A stretch of DNA of 64,000 nt from G958295935 sp965224235 (GTDB lineage Bacteria; Chloroflexota; Dehalococcoidia; Lucifugimonadales; Lucifugimonadaceae): positions 434,001-498,000 of the forward strand of contig CBDCYP010000002.1 in NCBI GenBank assembly GCA_965224235.1, in the 5' to 3' direction. The stretch's first letter is position 1. Each line of letters begins with the position of its first letter. Under the pieces are notes generated by a model. It searched no databases, had not been told where the DNA came from, and saw nothing but the letters and a program-made list of their open reading frames with translations. Both the position numbers and the translations under genes were made by a program. Shown here in pieces: positions 16,913-27,000 of the stretch.

Positions 16913-17764
16913 CTAATTTGCGGAGTTCAGGTTCAGTAAACGGGCCGCGTTCTCGCCGAGTACGGCGGCCTCATCGCTCGTCGACAAGCCGCCCATGCGC
17001 ATCCGCGCGAGCGCCTTGGTCTGGCTGACAAGCGGGTAGTCCGAGGCGAAGAGGATTCGTTCTGCGCCGCACGCTGTGGCGGCCGACTGAAACACCCTGG
17101 GCCGATACAGGTGGGTGAAAGCCGCCGAATCGAAGTACACGTTGGCCAGCGACGCGGCCACCTCCGGCATGAGCGCATAGAACGGCATTCCGCCGCCAAA
17201 GTGGGCGAATACGAATGTGTTGTCGGGGTATGCGCGAACCAGGACCTCCAACATGTCGGGCGTGACGGTTCCCTTGCCTTGATACGCGTGGCCCACTGGC
17301 TCCGAGGCGTGAATTAGAACCGGGATCCTGAGTTCCCGCGCCGCGTCCAGCACCGGCGCAAGGGTTGCGAGATCGGCGGAGATGATCCCCTGTGTGTCCG
17401 GATGTAACTCGCCGATGCCCCGCGCGCCGGCCTCCACACACCGCCGGACCTCTTCGACAGCGGACTGCCCCCACAACGGGTTAACGCTGCAAAACGGCGC
17501 TATCCGCCCCGGGTGTTTACGCGCCGCGTCGAGAATGTAGTCGTTCGACGTGCGCGCCACGCCGGAGTCGGTCCACCCGTAGCCGGCCGCGACGGATACG
17601 TCTATTCCGGCTGTGTCCATCTGCTCGACGAGTTGGCTGCCGGTCGCCATACCGCTCTGGTCGTCGCCGAACAGTTCGCGCATCGTGGCGTCGAGGCCGC
17701 GGTAACGCCGGCGTTCGGAACTGAACTCCGGGGGCATGATATGGGTATGAGAGTCGATGATCAC
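16913..17764 (-). CDS. Amidohydrolase-2 family metal-dependent hydrolase
   Basis: 283 residues, a complete TIM-barrel of the PF04909 type. Metal ligands: HTH in MIIDSHTHIMPPE at the N-terminus, His in VLIHASEPVGH, His in FAHFGGG, and the terminal Asp in LFASDYPL. Family members hydrolyse or decarboxylate cyclic or aromatic substrates (ACMSD and related). The substrate is unknown. First of three such proteins in the window (others at 38.6 and 52.8 kb). Transcribed divergently from the DUF362 gene across about 124 nt. Confidence 0.88.
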   Translation of the reverse strand: MIIDSHTHIMPPEFSSERRRYRGLDATMRELFGDDQSGMATGSQLVEQMDTAGIDVSVAAGYGWTDSGVARTSNDYILDAARKHPGRIAPFCSVNPLWGQSAVEEVRRCVEAGARGIGELHPDTQGIISADLATLAPVLDAARELRIPVLIHASEPVGHAYQGKGTVTPDMLEVLVRAYPDNTFVFAHFGGGMPFYALMPEVAASLANVYFDSAAFTHLYRPRVFQSAATACGAERILFASDYPLVSQTKALARMRMGGLSTSDEAAVLGENAARLLNLNSAN

Positions 17765-17888
17765 TGTTCAGGCCAACCCGAGTCGAACTGCGTTACCGGT
17801 GGCGGGGCGGCCGTCGGTATACTCGCTAATGGAACAGACTCTAACAAAGGGCCGATGACCGGCCCGCCCCCGTGTTCGGGAATTCGCA

Positions 17889-19031
17889 ATGACCATCTCC
17901 GGCGTCGAAGCGCCAGGCGTACTGACCAAACCGGACATCCGGCGAGCAGAACCGGCCCTCGGCAAGGTGGCGGTTCTTTATACGACTCCCGAGTCGGTGC
18001 TGGAAGACTACGGCCGGCTGATGAATCTGGCCGACTACCGGTCGGCCCTCGTGCCCGGCATCGAGACGCTGCTCAAGGTCAACATCTCGTGGCAACACTA
18101 CTACCCCGCTTGCTCCACGGCGCCGTGGCAGATCGAAGGGGTAGTGAACGAGTTACGCCGCGGCGGCTACGAAGATCTGGTGGCCGCGCACAACGGCACG
18201 GTGGTGGTAGACCCCGTGGAAGGGCGTGTCAAAAACCGGCACGCCGCGGTGGAGGACCGGCTCGGGGTGCCGCACATAGTGCTGGACGCGCCGCCGGTCA
18301 AGTGGGTGAGATACCGGCCGTCGGCCAGGATGTTGGTCCTCGACGATATCTACAAGGACGGACTGTACGTGCCCGAGGTCCTGCCCGAGACCAACATCGT
18401 GCAACTGCCGACCGTCAAGACGCACGTTTTCACGACCATGACGGGCGCGCTCAAGAACGCGTTCGGCGGGCTGTTGCACCGCTACAGGCACTGGACGCAC
18501 TCGGTGATCCACGAAACGCTCGTGGACCTTTTGCAGATTCAACGCGAGATCCACTCCGGCCTGTTCGCGGTCATGGACGGCACGTTTGCAGGCGACGGCC
18601 CCGGCCCGCGGGCGATGCGCATTCATACCAAGAACGTCATTTTGGCGAGCGCCGATCAGGTGGCGATCGACTCCGTGGCGGCGTCGATGATGGGGTTCGA
18701 CCCGATGAGCATCCCGATGATCCGCATCGCTCACGAGCACGGGCTGGGCGTCGGCAATCCCTCTGAGATCGAAGTGTTGGGTGACGACGTGGCGGGCGTC
18801 GACTGGCAATTTTCGGCGAACGAAAGTACGTTTGCGAGCCGGGGGCAGCGCCTGATTTATCACGGGCCGCTGAAGCCGCTCGAGAACCTGCTGCTCAGGT
18901 CACCGCTGGCGCCATGGTCCTTCTGGGCGTCAAACGTCTACCACAATGACTTTTGGCTGCGATTCATCGGCCACAAGCGGGTGCGCGAAGCGATGAACAC
19001 CCCTTGGGGCAGACTCTTTCAGCAATACTGA
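17889..19031 (+). CDS. DUF362 domain protein
   Basis: 380 residues. The conserved DUF362 block is clear: NIVQLPTVKTHVFTTMTGALKNAFGG around residues 170-195, followed by the AVMDGTFAGDGPGPRA segment and ASADQVAIDSVAASMMG. Members with extra ferredoxin-type Cys clusters are called Fe-S center proteins; no such cluster is present here. Function unknown. ATG 17889 (MTISGVEAPG) is used as the first Met of the frame. Confidence 0.82.
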   Translation: MTISGVEAPGVLTKPDIRRAEPALGKVAVLYTTPESVLEDYGRLMNLADYRSALVPGIETLLKVNISWQHYYPACSTAPWQIEGVVNELRRGGYEDLVAAHNGTVVVDPVEGRVKNRHAAVEDRLGVPHIVLDAPPVKWVRYRPSARMLVLDDIYKDGLYVPEVLPETNIVQLPTVKTHVFTTMTGALKNAFGGLLHRYRHWTHSVIHETLVDLLQIQREIHSGLFAVMDGTFAGDGPGPRAMRIHTKNVILASADQVAIDSVAASMMGFDPMSIPMIRIAHEHGLGVGNPSEIEVLGDDVAGVDWQFSANESTFASRGQRLIYHGPLKPLENLLLRSPLAPWSFWASNVYHNDFWLRFIGHKRVREAMNTPWGRLFQQY

Positions 19032-19055
19032 TCCGCGCGGCTGATCCGCGCCGAT

Positions 19056-19376
19056 TCATGCGCCCGCAGGAGGGTGTCCGTTGCCGGGAGGTGGACCGAT
19101 GTCGTTGGTGTACACGCCAAGGTCGCTGCCCTGGTGGACGTGAAGCACGAACTCGTCACGTTGCAGGCCGACTGCGTCGATGATGTTTTCATCCACGATC
19201 GACACGATCTCCTGAATGCCGCCCTGAGTCAGGCTTTCGGCAACGGTAAGCGTGCCGTGGACCATAGCGCTTGTGAAGTGCAGATCAAGGCGCCCGACCG
19301 GCCCGCCCTCTTCGAGAATCGTGTAGCACTCAGAATACGGTGTTCTGCATTCCCGTTCAAAGTAGAAGGTCGCCAT
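19056..19376 (-). CDS. Small conserved-looking hypothetical protein
   Basis: 106 residues from ATG 19376 (MATFYFERECRTPYSECYTI). I do not recognise a family. The composition is soluble and acidic with no membrane segment or signal. The region has regular codon usage and no overlap with another strong frame, and it sits between DUF362 and proA, ending 65 nt before... on the same strand as proA, downstream of it by 64 nt, so it may be the last gene of that transcript. A longer frame to 19460 would overlap the end of proA. Confidence 0.55.
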   Translation of the reverse strand: MATFYFERECRTPYSECYTILEEGGPVGRLDLHFTSAMVHGTLTVAESLTQGGIQEIVSIVDENIIDAVGLQRDEFVLHVHQGSDLGVYTNDIGPPPGNGHPPAGA

Positions 19377-19440
19377 TTCTGTCCGTTCGGTCCAAGGGGC
19401 GATGTGGGTGAATGTGTGGAGTTCCGGACTCGGTAAGGAT

Positions 19441-20715
19441 CTACGTCCTGACCTGACCATCGCCCCTCACGACCCATTTGTAGCTTGTCAGTTCCCGCAA
19501 CCCCATGGGTCCCCTGGCGTGCAGCTTGTTCGTACTGATTGCGACCTCAGCGCCCAGGCCGAATTCACCACCGTCGTTGAAACGGGTGGAGGTGTTAGTG
19601 AAGACGGCGGCGGCGTCCACTTTCGAAATAAACGCCTCGGCTGTCGCAACGTCTTCTGTGACGATGGCCTCGGAGTGCCCGGAACCGTAGGTCCTGATGT
19701 GTGAAAGCGCGTCGTCCAGGCCGTCCACGATCTTTATCGAGGCGATCAGGTCGAGGAACTCTGTCCCAAAGTCCTCGTCAGTTGCCGCCTTGAATTCGGC
19801 GCCGTGGTTGGCGCTGTGCAAAATCGATAGAGCTCCGCGGTCGCACCTCATCTCGACGCCGTGGCTGGCGAACACCCGGGCCAGATCTGGCAGGAAGCTG
19901 CCTGCGACCGCCGCGTCGACCAGGACTGTGTCAAGCGCGTTGCAGACTGTTGGCCGCTGCACCTTTGCGTTGACCACGATTTCGCGGGCCTTCTCCAGGT
20001 CGGCAGCCGAGTCGACGAATGTGTGGCAGACCCCGATGCCGCCCGTCACTGCGGGCATGGCCGCGGTCTCCGCAACGAAGTGGACCAATTCTGCGCTTCC
20101 CCTCGGCACCATGAGGTCGAACTCATCCTTCATGCCGAGCATCTCCCTCACGAGCGCGCGGTCTGTGGACGCCACAAATTGCACCGCATCGGCCGGCAAT
20201 TCGCTCGACTCAAGGGCGTCGGTGATGACCTTTACCAGCGCCATGTTGGTGTTGAACGCCTCTTTACCGCCTCGCAGAACGACCGCGTTGCCGGACTTGA
20301 GGCACAGTGATGCGATGTCCACGGTTACGTTGGGACGGCTCTCGTAGATCGTGCCGATAACGCCGAGGGGGACGCGAACCCGCTGGACTCGCAGGCCGTT
20401 CGGCCGGGTGGTCTCGTCGAGTACCTCGCCGACGGGGTCCGGCAGTCGGGCGATGACTCCCAGGGCGTCTCCCATGTCTGCAACCCGCTCCTCGTTGAGC
20501 GTCAGGCGTTCGGTGATGTGTTCGCCGAGGCCAGCCCGCCCTGCCTCGTCGAGGTCCACTGCGTTGGCATCCAGAATCTGCCCGCGCCGCTCGTCCAGCG
20601 CCGCGGCGATCGAGTACAACGCGTCGTTGCGCGCCTCGGTAGACGAAATCGCCAGTTCGCCTGCGGCAGCCCGCGCCCTCAGCGCCTGCTCTTTGAGTCG
20701 ATTCGATGTAGTCAA
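19441..20715 (-). CDS. proA: Gamma-glutamyl phosphate reductase
   Basis: Second step of proline synthesis: NADPH reduction of glutamyl-5-phosphate to the semialdehyde. 424 residues. Landmarks: GVIGTIYESRPNVTVDIASL, the LCLKSGNAVVLRGGKEA nucleotide-binding block, the catalytic Cys in QRPTVCNALDTVLV, and the terminal GPMGLRELTSYKWVV. On the same strand as proB, but a two-gene toxin-antitoxin-like module (20900-22556) lies between them. Its own promoter, if any, would be in 20716-20899, where I see no clear boxes. Confidence 0.96.
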   Translation of the reverse strand: MTTSNRLKEQALRARAAAGELAISSTEARNDALYSIAAALDERRGQILDANAVDLDEAGRAGLGEHITERLTLNEERVADMGDALGVIARLPDPVGEVLDETTRPNGLRVQRVRVPLGVIGTIYESRPNVTVDIASLCLKSGNAVVLRGGKEAFNTNMALVKVITDALESSELPADAVQFVASTDRALVREMLGMKDEFDLMVPRGSAELVHFVAETAAMPAVTGGIGVCHTFVDSAADLEKAREIVVNAKVQRPTVCNALDTVLVDAAVAGSFLPDLARVFASHGVEMRCDRGALSILHSANHGAEFKAATDEDFGTEFLDLIASIKIVDGLDDALSHIRTYGSGHSEAIVTEDVATAEAFISKVDAAAVFTNTSTRFNDGGEFGLGAEVAISTNKLHARGPMGLRELTSYKWVVRGDGQVRT

Positions 20716-20899
20716 CAGGAATCTTCGCTATCTCTTACCGGAAGTTTCATTGAACAAATATACGCAACTGCTCAGGATTAGCAGGCAGTTATTCGAAGGC
20801 GCCCGAAGGATTCGGCCAGCCTGGCAGACCTGTCTGCGGCCCGATCCACGCCATCGCCGCGGCGCTGTTCGTTCACACCTGTCAGGATCAGTGACATTC

Positions 20900-21397
20900 C
20901 TAATTAAGAATTACCAGCAGCGCCCGGAGCATCGCAAACGTGTCGACATATCGGACGTCGAACGCGGCGCACACCTCTGGAAGCTTGACTATGTTTTTGG
21001 CGTATGGCGCCGGCAATTCGTGTGTAACAACTCCGCTGCGATTGACGTTGGCTAAGGCAACCAGCCACCCGTCCGCTCCGGAGGCGAATTTGTGCTTCGC
21101 AGCGTCAGTGTACTGGCTTTTGCCAGCCGCCCAGTCCATTACACGTGCATAAACATCGATGACCTCCTGTCGATTCGTCGAAGCGAACGCGTCTTTGAAT
21201 TCGTCGTCAGCCCAATCGGCGAGGTCATCGTTTCCCCTGTCCGACTCCTGTTTGACGCGGTCGATGCTCTTGATCCGGCCGACGGCGGCGTGTTGTTGCA
21301 GACTTTGCCAAAAGCCAGGCGCGAGATCGAAGGGGTAGTAGCGGCGCGGCGCCTCCATGAATACGTTTGCGTCGAGGACGTAGACCGGACTATTCAT
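20900..21397 (-). CDS. DUF4411 PIN-like toxin candidate
   Basis: 165 residues from ATG 21397, which gives the family N-terminus MNSPVYVLDANVFMEAPRRYYPFD with the first acidic residue of the PIN metal site (DAN). Further acidic residues occur in KQESDRGNDDLADW and ASGADGWLVALA. PIN domains are Mg-dependent RNases, and DUF4411 members are commonly paired with XRE/ImmA-type metallopeptidase genes, as here: the two genes overlap by 8 nt and the peptidase gene comes first. The pair is inferred to be a toxin-antitoxin system; activity is not shown. Confidence 0.85.
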   Translation of the reverse strand: MNSPVYVLDANVFMEAPRRYYPFDLAPGFWQSLQQHAAVGRIKSIDRVKQESDRGNDDLADWADDEFKDAFASTNRQEVIDVYARVMDWAAGKSQYTDAAKHKFASGADGWLVALANVNRSGVVTHELPAPYAKNIVKLPEVCAAFDVRYVDTFAMLRALLVILN

Positions 21398-22556
21398 ATC
21401 CCGACGTTGAGCCGCCCTTTTCAATATAGGCCGCGTACTCTTCGAACGTCTTTCCGTACAGCCCGGTAAGCCGATAGGCTTCGGAGTAGAGCAATTTGCC
21501 CTCTCGTGTGGCCTGTATTACCGCGGCCGCAAATGATCGTCCAACCCTAAAGTTCTGGTTGGCGTAGAAATTGCCGCCCCCGGAGCCTCTGGAAGGCGCA
21601 AGGTTCCGGTTGGACTGATTCTCACTATAGAAATCCCTGAACTCGTCCCTGGTTATCAGTTTCAGGTCCAATGCGCGGCGGGCCGCGACTATCTCGCTAA
21701 CCTTGAAACGGCGGGCTATCGCCTGAAACGCCGTGTCGTCGCTTCGGATGACGTGCCAGGCGTTACGCAAGAGATCGGAAGGCACGAGGAATTCGGCTGC
21801 GGCTCGATTGCATGCCTGTTCCGTCGGATCTTCTGCAGGCTGCATCCCCCGGAGATCGAACACGGCGCTGCTGCCGAGGAATACGTGCGCCAACTCGTGG
21901 GCGAGTGTGAACATCTGCGCCGATTTGGCGTCGGCGTTATTCACGAAGACAAGCGGCGCGTGATCGTCCACGAGGACGAAGCCGCGGAATTCGCCGGGAT
22001 CGAGCTTACGACTCGTATTGTTGCCGACAACACCGTTGAGGACGACCAGCACGCCCTCGTCTTCCATGGCTCGACGCAATGCGCCAAGGGCATCTGACCA
22101 AGTGGAATGCGCGGCCGCCCACTCTACTTTCAACCCAATCGTGGACCGCATCTGATCCGCTATCGCAACCGGTCCATCATCCGGCGTTGCGGAACCAACA
22201 TACTTGAGAGGTTCCTGCTCCTGATCCATCAGGAACTCGCGCATCCAGGCTTGGCGCAACTGCATTGTGTGGACCGTCTCGATCAGATCGGGGCTTGGCC
22301 TCTTCGGAGTCTCATCGCTCTGTGTCCTGAAGTGGCTGATCGGCAATCTGTCGACCGGGGGTTCTTTCAGTAGAAGGTAACCAAGAGGGGTGGACGTGGC
22401 CCTCGCAAGGGATTCCAACTGGCGCAGTGTGGGCTGGCTTGCGCCCTTCGCCCATTCCTGAATTCGAGGGAATTTGTCCTGAAGAGAGTCGAAGCTTCGC
22501 CCAGAGCGATTTACCGCCCAATACAAGACGCTTTCAGTTATGGCGACCCTGCTCAT
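21390..22556 (-). CDS. XRE-type HTH plus ImmA/IrrE metallopeptidase (candidate antitoxin/regulator)
   Basis: 388 residues. N-terminal helix-turn-helix region (FPRIQEWAKGASQPTLRQLESLARATSTPLGYLLL), a middle linker, then the ImmA/IrrE zinc peptidase domain with HELAH in MFTLAHELAHVFLG and the downstream acidic ligand region (EQACNRAAAEFLVP). Family members either cleave phage repressors or act as antitoxin/regulators for a downstream PIN gene. Located between proB and proA on their strand, with the PIN gene overlapping its 3' end. Confidence 0.88.
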   Translation of the reverse strand: MSRVAITESVLYWAVNRSGRSFDSLQDKFPRIQEWAKGASQPTLRQLESLARATSTPLGYLLLKEPPVDRLPISHFRTQSDETPKRPSPDLIETVHTMQLRQAWMREFLMDQEQEPLKYVGSATPDDGPVAIADQMRSTIGLKVEWAAAHSTWSDALGALRRAMEDEGVLVVLNGVVGNNTSRKLDPGEFRGFVLVDDHAPLVFVNNADAKSAQMFTLAHELAHVFLGSSAVFDLRGMQPAEDPTEQACNRAAAEFLVPSDLLRNAWHVIRSDDTAFQAIARRFKVSEIVAARRALDLKLITRDEFRDFYSENQSNRNLAPSRGSGGGNFYANQNFRVGRSFAAAVIQATREGKLLYSEAYRLTGLYGKTFEEYAAYIEKGGSTSGYE

Positions 22557-22705
22557 GATGTTGTACCGGCAGCCCGGCTCAGTGGATGTGCTCGTTGCCT
22601 CACTACCCCGTCACCCGCATCTTACGCCGCTACATTGAATGGCTGCGCAAGGGTTTACTCGGGGGTAGAAAGGTCAGGTTGGCCTTGCTGATATCGATGC
22701 TCATC

Positions 22706-23887
22706 TCAGACTACGGCCATGTTGTTTCGGTGGACCACTTCGGGGCCGTATTCGCGGCCTAGCAGGGTGCGGACCTCTCCTGACTTTCGGCCCTTGATGA
22801 CTTCGAGGTCGTCTGAGCTGTAGTTTGCGACGCCCCAGGCAACCACCCCGCCACCGGCGTCTTTGATGGCGATGATGTCGCCTCGCCCGAAATTGCCCTC
22901 GACAACGGCCACCCCGGCGGGCAGCAAGCTTGTACCGCCGTTTTTGACCGCGCTGGCCGCTCCGTCGTCAACGAGGACCCCTCCGCGATGCTCGGTCACC
23001 CCGGTGAGAACCCATCGTTTGCGGCTCTCGACGCGCGACACGTTGCTGTGAAACCGCGTTCCCAACATCTCCCCTTCATACAGGCGCGTGAGAACATTTT
23101 TTGTTCGACCGGAGGCGATCACGACATCAGTGCCCGAGGCTGTCGCCAATCGTGCCGCCTCGACCTTGCTGGCCATTCCGCCTCGGCCTCGGCCGTCGCG
23201 GGATTCGCCTGCCACCGCAACGACACGGTCGTCGATCTCCGTCACCTCCGGAATGAACTGCGCGTCCGGGTCGACGTCCGGGTCGGCGGTAAACAGGCCC
23301 TCCATCTCACCGAGCAGGACAAGAAGATCGGCGTCAATTGAGTTGGCGACCATGGCCGACAACCGGTCGTTATCCCCGTACGAACCGCCCTCGAGTTCGT
23401 CGACTCCCACCACGTCATTTTCGTTGATGACGGGTATGGCGCCGATCTCCATCAGCGTTTCGAGGGTGTTGCGAAGATTCAGATAACCGAGACGGTTTTG
23501 CAGGTCCCCGCGGGTGACCAGAGCCTGGGCCACGGTGTCGCCGCGGCCGCTGAATAGCCGGTCGTACATGTGCATCAGCCTGGCCTGGCCAATGGCTGCC
23601 AGCGCCTGTCGGTACGCCAGCGTCCAGCGATTAAACCGGCCGCCGCGCCCGCGTTGCGCGATCGCCTCCCGGCCAAGGGCGACGGCGCCTGACGTGACGA
23701 TGAGGACTTCGCCGCCCCGCCGGCGGACATCGGCAACCTGATCGACCAGTGATGCCACCACGCCCTCGTCCACGGTGTCCCGCCCGCCGGTGAGCAGGTT
23801 TGTCCCGAATTTGACGACGATTCTGCCCGGGATCCGTCGATCCTTGTTTTGGGCGGCCTTTCGAACGGCTCGTGATCTCGCGGTCAA
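22706..23887 (-). CDS. proB: Glutamate 5-kinase with PUA domain
   Basis: First step of proline synthesis: ATP-dependent phosphorylation of glutamate. The amino acid kinase domain opens with GRIVVKFGTNLLTGG and contains VIVTSGAVALGREA-like block (VLIVTSGAVALG), INENDVVGVDE and GRGRGGMASKVEAA; the C-terminal 90 residues form a PUA domain (EGNFGRGDIIAIKD). An open frame extends to 24376, but I place the start at TTG 23887 because GGAG lies about 8 nt upstream and the product (393 residues) matches the family; the longer frame runs antisense into mfd. Divergent from mfd. Confidence 0.93.
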   Translation of the reverse strand: MTARSRAVRKAAQNKDRRIPGRIVVKFGTNLLTGGRDTVDEGVVASLVDQVADVRRRGGEVLIVTSGAVALGREAIAQRGRGGRFNRWTLAYRQALAAIGQARLMHMYDRLFSGRGDTVAQALVTRGDLQNRLGYLNLRNTLETLMEIGAIPVINENDVVGVDELEGGSYGDNDRLSAMVANSIDADLLVLLGEMEGLFTADPDVDPDAQFIPEVTEIDDRVVAVAGESRDGRGRGGMASKVEAARLATASGTDVVIASGRTKNVLTRLYEGEMLGTRFHSNVSRVESRKRWVLTGVTEHRGGVLVDDGAASAVKNGGTSLLPAGVAVVEGNFGRGDIIAIKDAGGGVVAWGVANYSSDDLEVIKGRKSGEVRTLLGREYGPEVVHRNNMAVV

Positions 23888-23995
23888 GGATGGCTCCGGG
23901 ACAACATTGGTGTGGCCGACGGCCTGTATTATATCCGCGGGCGGGTTGTCCGCCCTCGCGGCCTTGCGGCTTGCGACTGACACAAAATATGGCCA

Positions 23996-24017
23996 GGCCA
24001 GGGTATTTGCCCTGGCC
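23996..24017. promoter_or_regulatory. Perfect 8-bp hairpin between proB and mfd
   Basis: GGCCAGGG (23996-24003), loop TATTTG, CCCTGGCC (24010-24017). It lies in the 180-bp divergent region, 50 nt before the mfd start. It could be an operator or leader structure; as a terminator it would make sense for neither gene. Confidence 0.5.
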
Positions 24018-24067
24018 GTTTGGGCGTTTTGGGTGGTATTGACTCTGTTGCCGCAACTGGTAACTGA

Positions 24068-27000
24068 ATGACTCTGAGCGGTCTGCTCCCGCTGCTGACG
24101 CGTAACAAGCAGTTCGGGGAACTCATCGATGCACTCCGCCGGGGAACCGGACGAGAGGCGATTATTGCGCCTGACCCTGCTACCGCATACCTGGTAGCGG
24201 CGGTCTGGCGTGAGATCGGCGCGCCCGTCGTCGTCGTAACACCCAACCCCGAAACGGCCCACAGGCTCGCCGATCAGCTGGGCGTGTGGAGCGACGAGTC
24301 GCCGGTTTTTCAGTTCGCCGAAACGGAAAACATCCCGTTCGAACACTACATACCGGACATGTTGAGCACGCACCAACGGCTACAGGCCCTGGCCGCGCTG
24401 ATCGACTCTCCGGCCAGCCAACCACCGATCGTCGTCACATCCATCCTGGCAGCCGGCCAAACGACGCTTGACCGCGCCGCATTCGATCGGGCCGCGGGCA
24501 CGATAAGCATTGGCGATTCCGTCTCGCCGGCTGAGTTGGTCCGGCGTTGGACCGACATCGGTTACAGGATCGAACCGACTGTCGAGGCGCCGGGTTCGGC
24601 CAGCCGCAGGGGCGGCATTCTCGACGTTTTCCCCGTGACTTCACCTCACCCTGCGCGGCTCGACTTTTTCGGAGACGAAGTAGATAGCATCAGGCTGTTC
24701 GACCCCGATACTCAGAGGTCGACCGGCGCCGTCGATTCGATCACCATCCCACCGGCCCGCGAGACTCTGCCCTCGTTCGCAAGCGAAGAACGTGTCCAGA
24801 ATCTGTTGGGGACGCTCGATCTGAATTGGTGCGGCGCCGAGTTACAACAGCGCATCCCGTCCGAAATGGGTCAGGCGTTGCGGGGTGAACTAACGGACCG
24901 GCTCAGTTACTACTCCGGGTTTTTCAACGGCGGCTCGCTGTTCGACTACCTGCCGGACGACTCTTTGCTGATCGTCTTGCGGCCGACGGAGGTGGAGCAG
25001 GTGGCTCGCACCACCGACGGCCGGCTGGCGGCGTTGCGCGAGCGCAAGGAGCGGAGGGGCGAGGCGCCGCGCCGCTTCCCTCTGCCGCACATCGAGTGGG
25101 GTTTCCTGGCAGATGCCATTTCCAGCCGACCCCGGCGACTCGAAATTTCTCAGTGGGGCATCGGCTCTCCTGATCATCCGGATGGCGGGGAAGAGACGTC
25201 AACTAACCAGGTACAGGCCGCGCCTACTCCCGCGCTCGAACGAATCGACGACATGAAGCGGTTGCCGCTGGAACCGGCGCCTCTGGACGGCCGGAGTATC
25301 GAGCGGGCGCTGGAATTGGCGGGCCACGGAAGCAAATCGGGCCGCCGGTACGTGTTCATGACAAACCACGCCTTGCGGGTAGCCGACTTGGCCAATGAAC
25401 GCGGCCTGACCGCACGCGTCGAAACGTCTCTGTATGAAACGCCGTCAAAAGGCGGAGTGAATATCGTTCAGGGCCATATGCGACAGGGATTCACGTTGGG
25501 CGGAAGGCCCGGCGACGGCTTCACACTGCTGACGGACCACGAAATATTCGGCGTGACGAAAGAACGCCGGCGCGTGCGGAAGCGGCATGTGCGCAAGGGA
25601 CCGCTGCTTGAGCAACTCAAGCCCGGATCGTTCGTCGTCCACGTCGAGCACGGTGTCGCGAGGTTCACAGGGACTCACGTGATGGACTCACGCGATGGCC
25701 GGGAGTTCCTGGTCCTTGAATACGCCGATGAAGACAAACTATACGTTCCGACCGATCACCTGGACCGCATCCAGTTCTACCACGGCTCGGGCGATGCTCA
25801 ACCCCGGCTTACGAGGCTGGGCACACAGGAGTGGAGCCGCGCCAAGGCCAGGGCAAGACGGGCGACTGAGCAGCTTGCCGGGGAGTTGATGGCCCTGTAC
25901 GCCGCACGCTCGGTAGTCGCCGGGTTCCAGTCCGATGCTGACACGCCTTGGCAGGACGCGCTTGAGGCCAGCTTTCCGTACGAGGAGACACCTGACCAAC
26001 TCACTACTATCGACGCGATCAAGGAGGACCTCCTCGCGTCGCAACCGATGGACCGGCTGGTGTGCGGGGACGTCGGTTACGGCAAGACCGAGGTGGCCCT
26101 GCGGGCGGCATTCAAGGTTGTGCAGTCTGGCCGTCAGGTCGCCATTCTCGTACCGACCACCGTGCTCGCCCAGCAACACTTCTCCACTTTCACCGAACGC
26201 CTTGCGCCGTATCCGGTGAGGGTGGAGATGCTGTCCCGCTTTCGCAGCCCGTCGAATCAAAAGACGGTAGTCGCCGGCCTCGCATCGGGCGAGGTCGACA
26301 TCTGCATCGGCACCCACCGGATCTTGCAGCGGGATGTTTCGGTGAAGAATCTGGGCCTGGCAGTGATCGACGAAGAGCACAAGTTCGGGGTGACCCACAA
26401 GGAACGACTGAAGCAGTTGCGGACGCAGGTGGACGTGCTGACCCTTTCGGCGACGCCGATTCCCCGCACTCTTCACATGGCGCTGGCCGGCGTGCGGGAC
26501 ATGAGCACCATCGAAACTCCGCCGGAGGAGCGGCTGCCGATCAAGACATACGTGTCGGAGGAGAACGACGAGCTTGTGCGGGAGGCCATCCTGCGCGAGC
26601 TGGACCGCGGCGGCCAGACGTTCTACCTGCACAACCGCGTCCGGACGATCGAACGCGTGGCCGCGCACATTCAAAAATTGGTCCCGGAGGCCCGCATCGG
26701 CATTGGCCACGGGCAGATGCCGGAAAACGAACTGGAGAGGGTGATGTCGGACTTCTCGGAGCGCGAGTTCGACGTGTTGGTTTGCACGACGATCATCGAG
26801 TCCGGTATCGACTTGCCGAATGTGAATACTCTGGTGATCGACCGGGCCGACATGTTTGGGCTTTCGCAGCTTTACCAAGTGCGCGGGCGCATAGGCAGGG
26901 GCACGAACCGGGCCTATGCGTATCTGATGGTGCCGCGTGGACGGCAACTGTCGGAGAATGCCGAGCAGAGACTCAACACGATCCTCGCCGCCACCGAACT

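Noticed and set aside
17513..18766. Long plus-strand frame overlapping DUF362
   Set aside because: DUF362 motifs are in the other frame; this frame has no known family.
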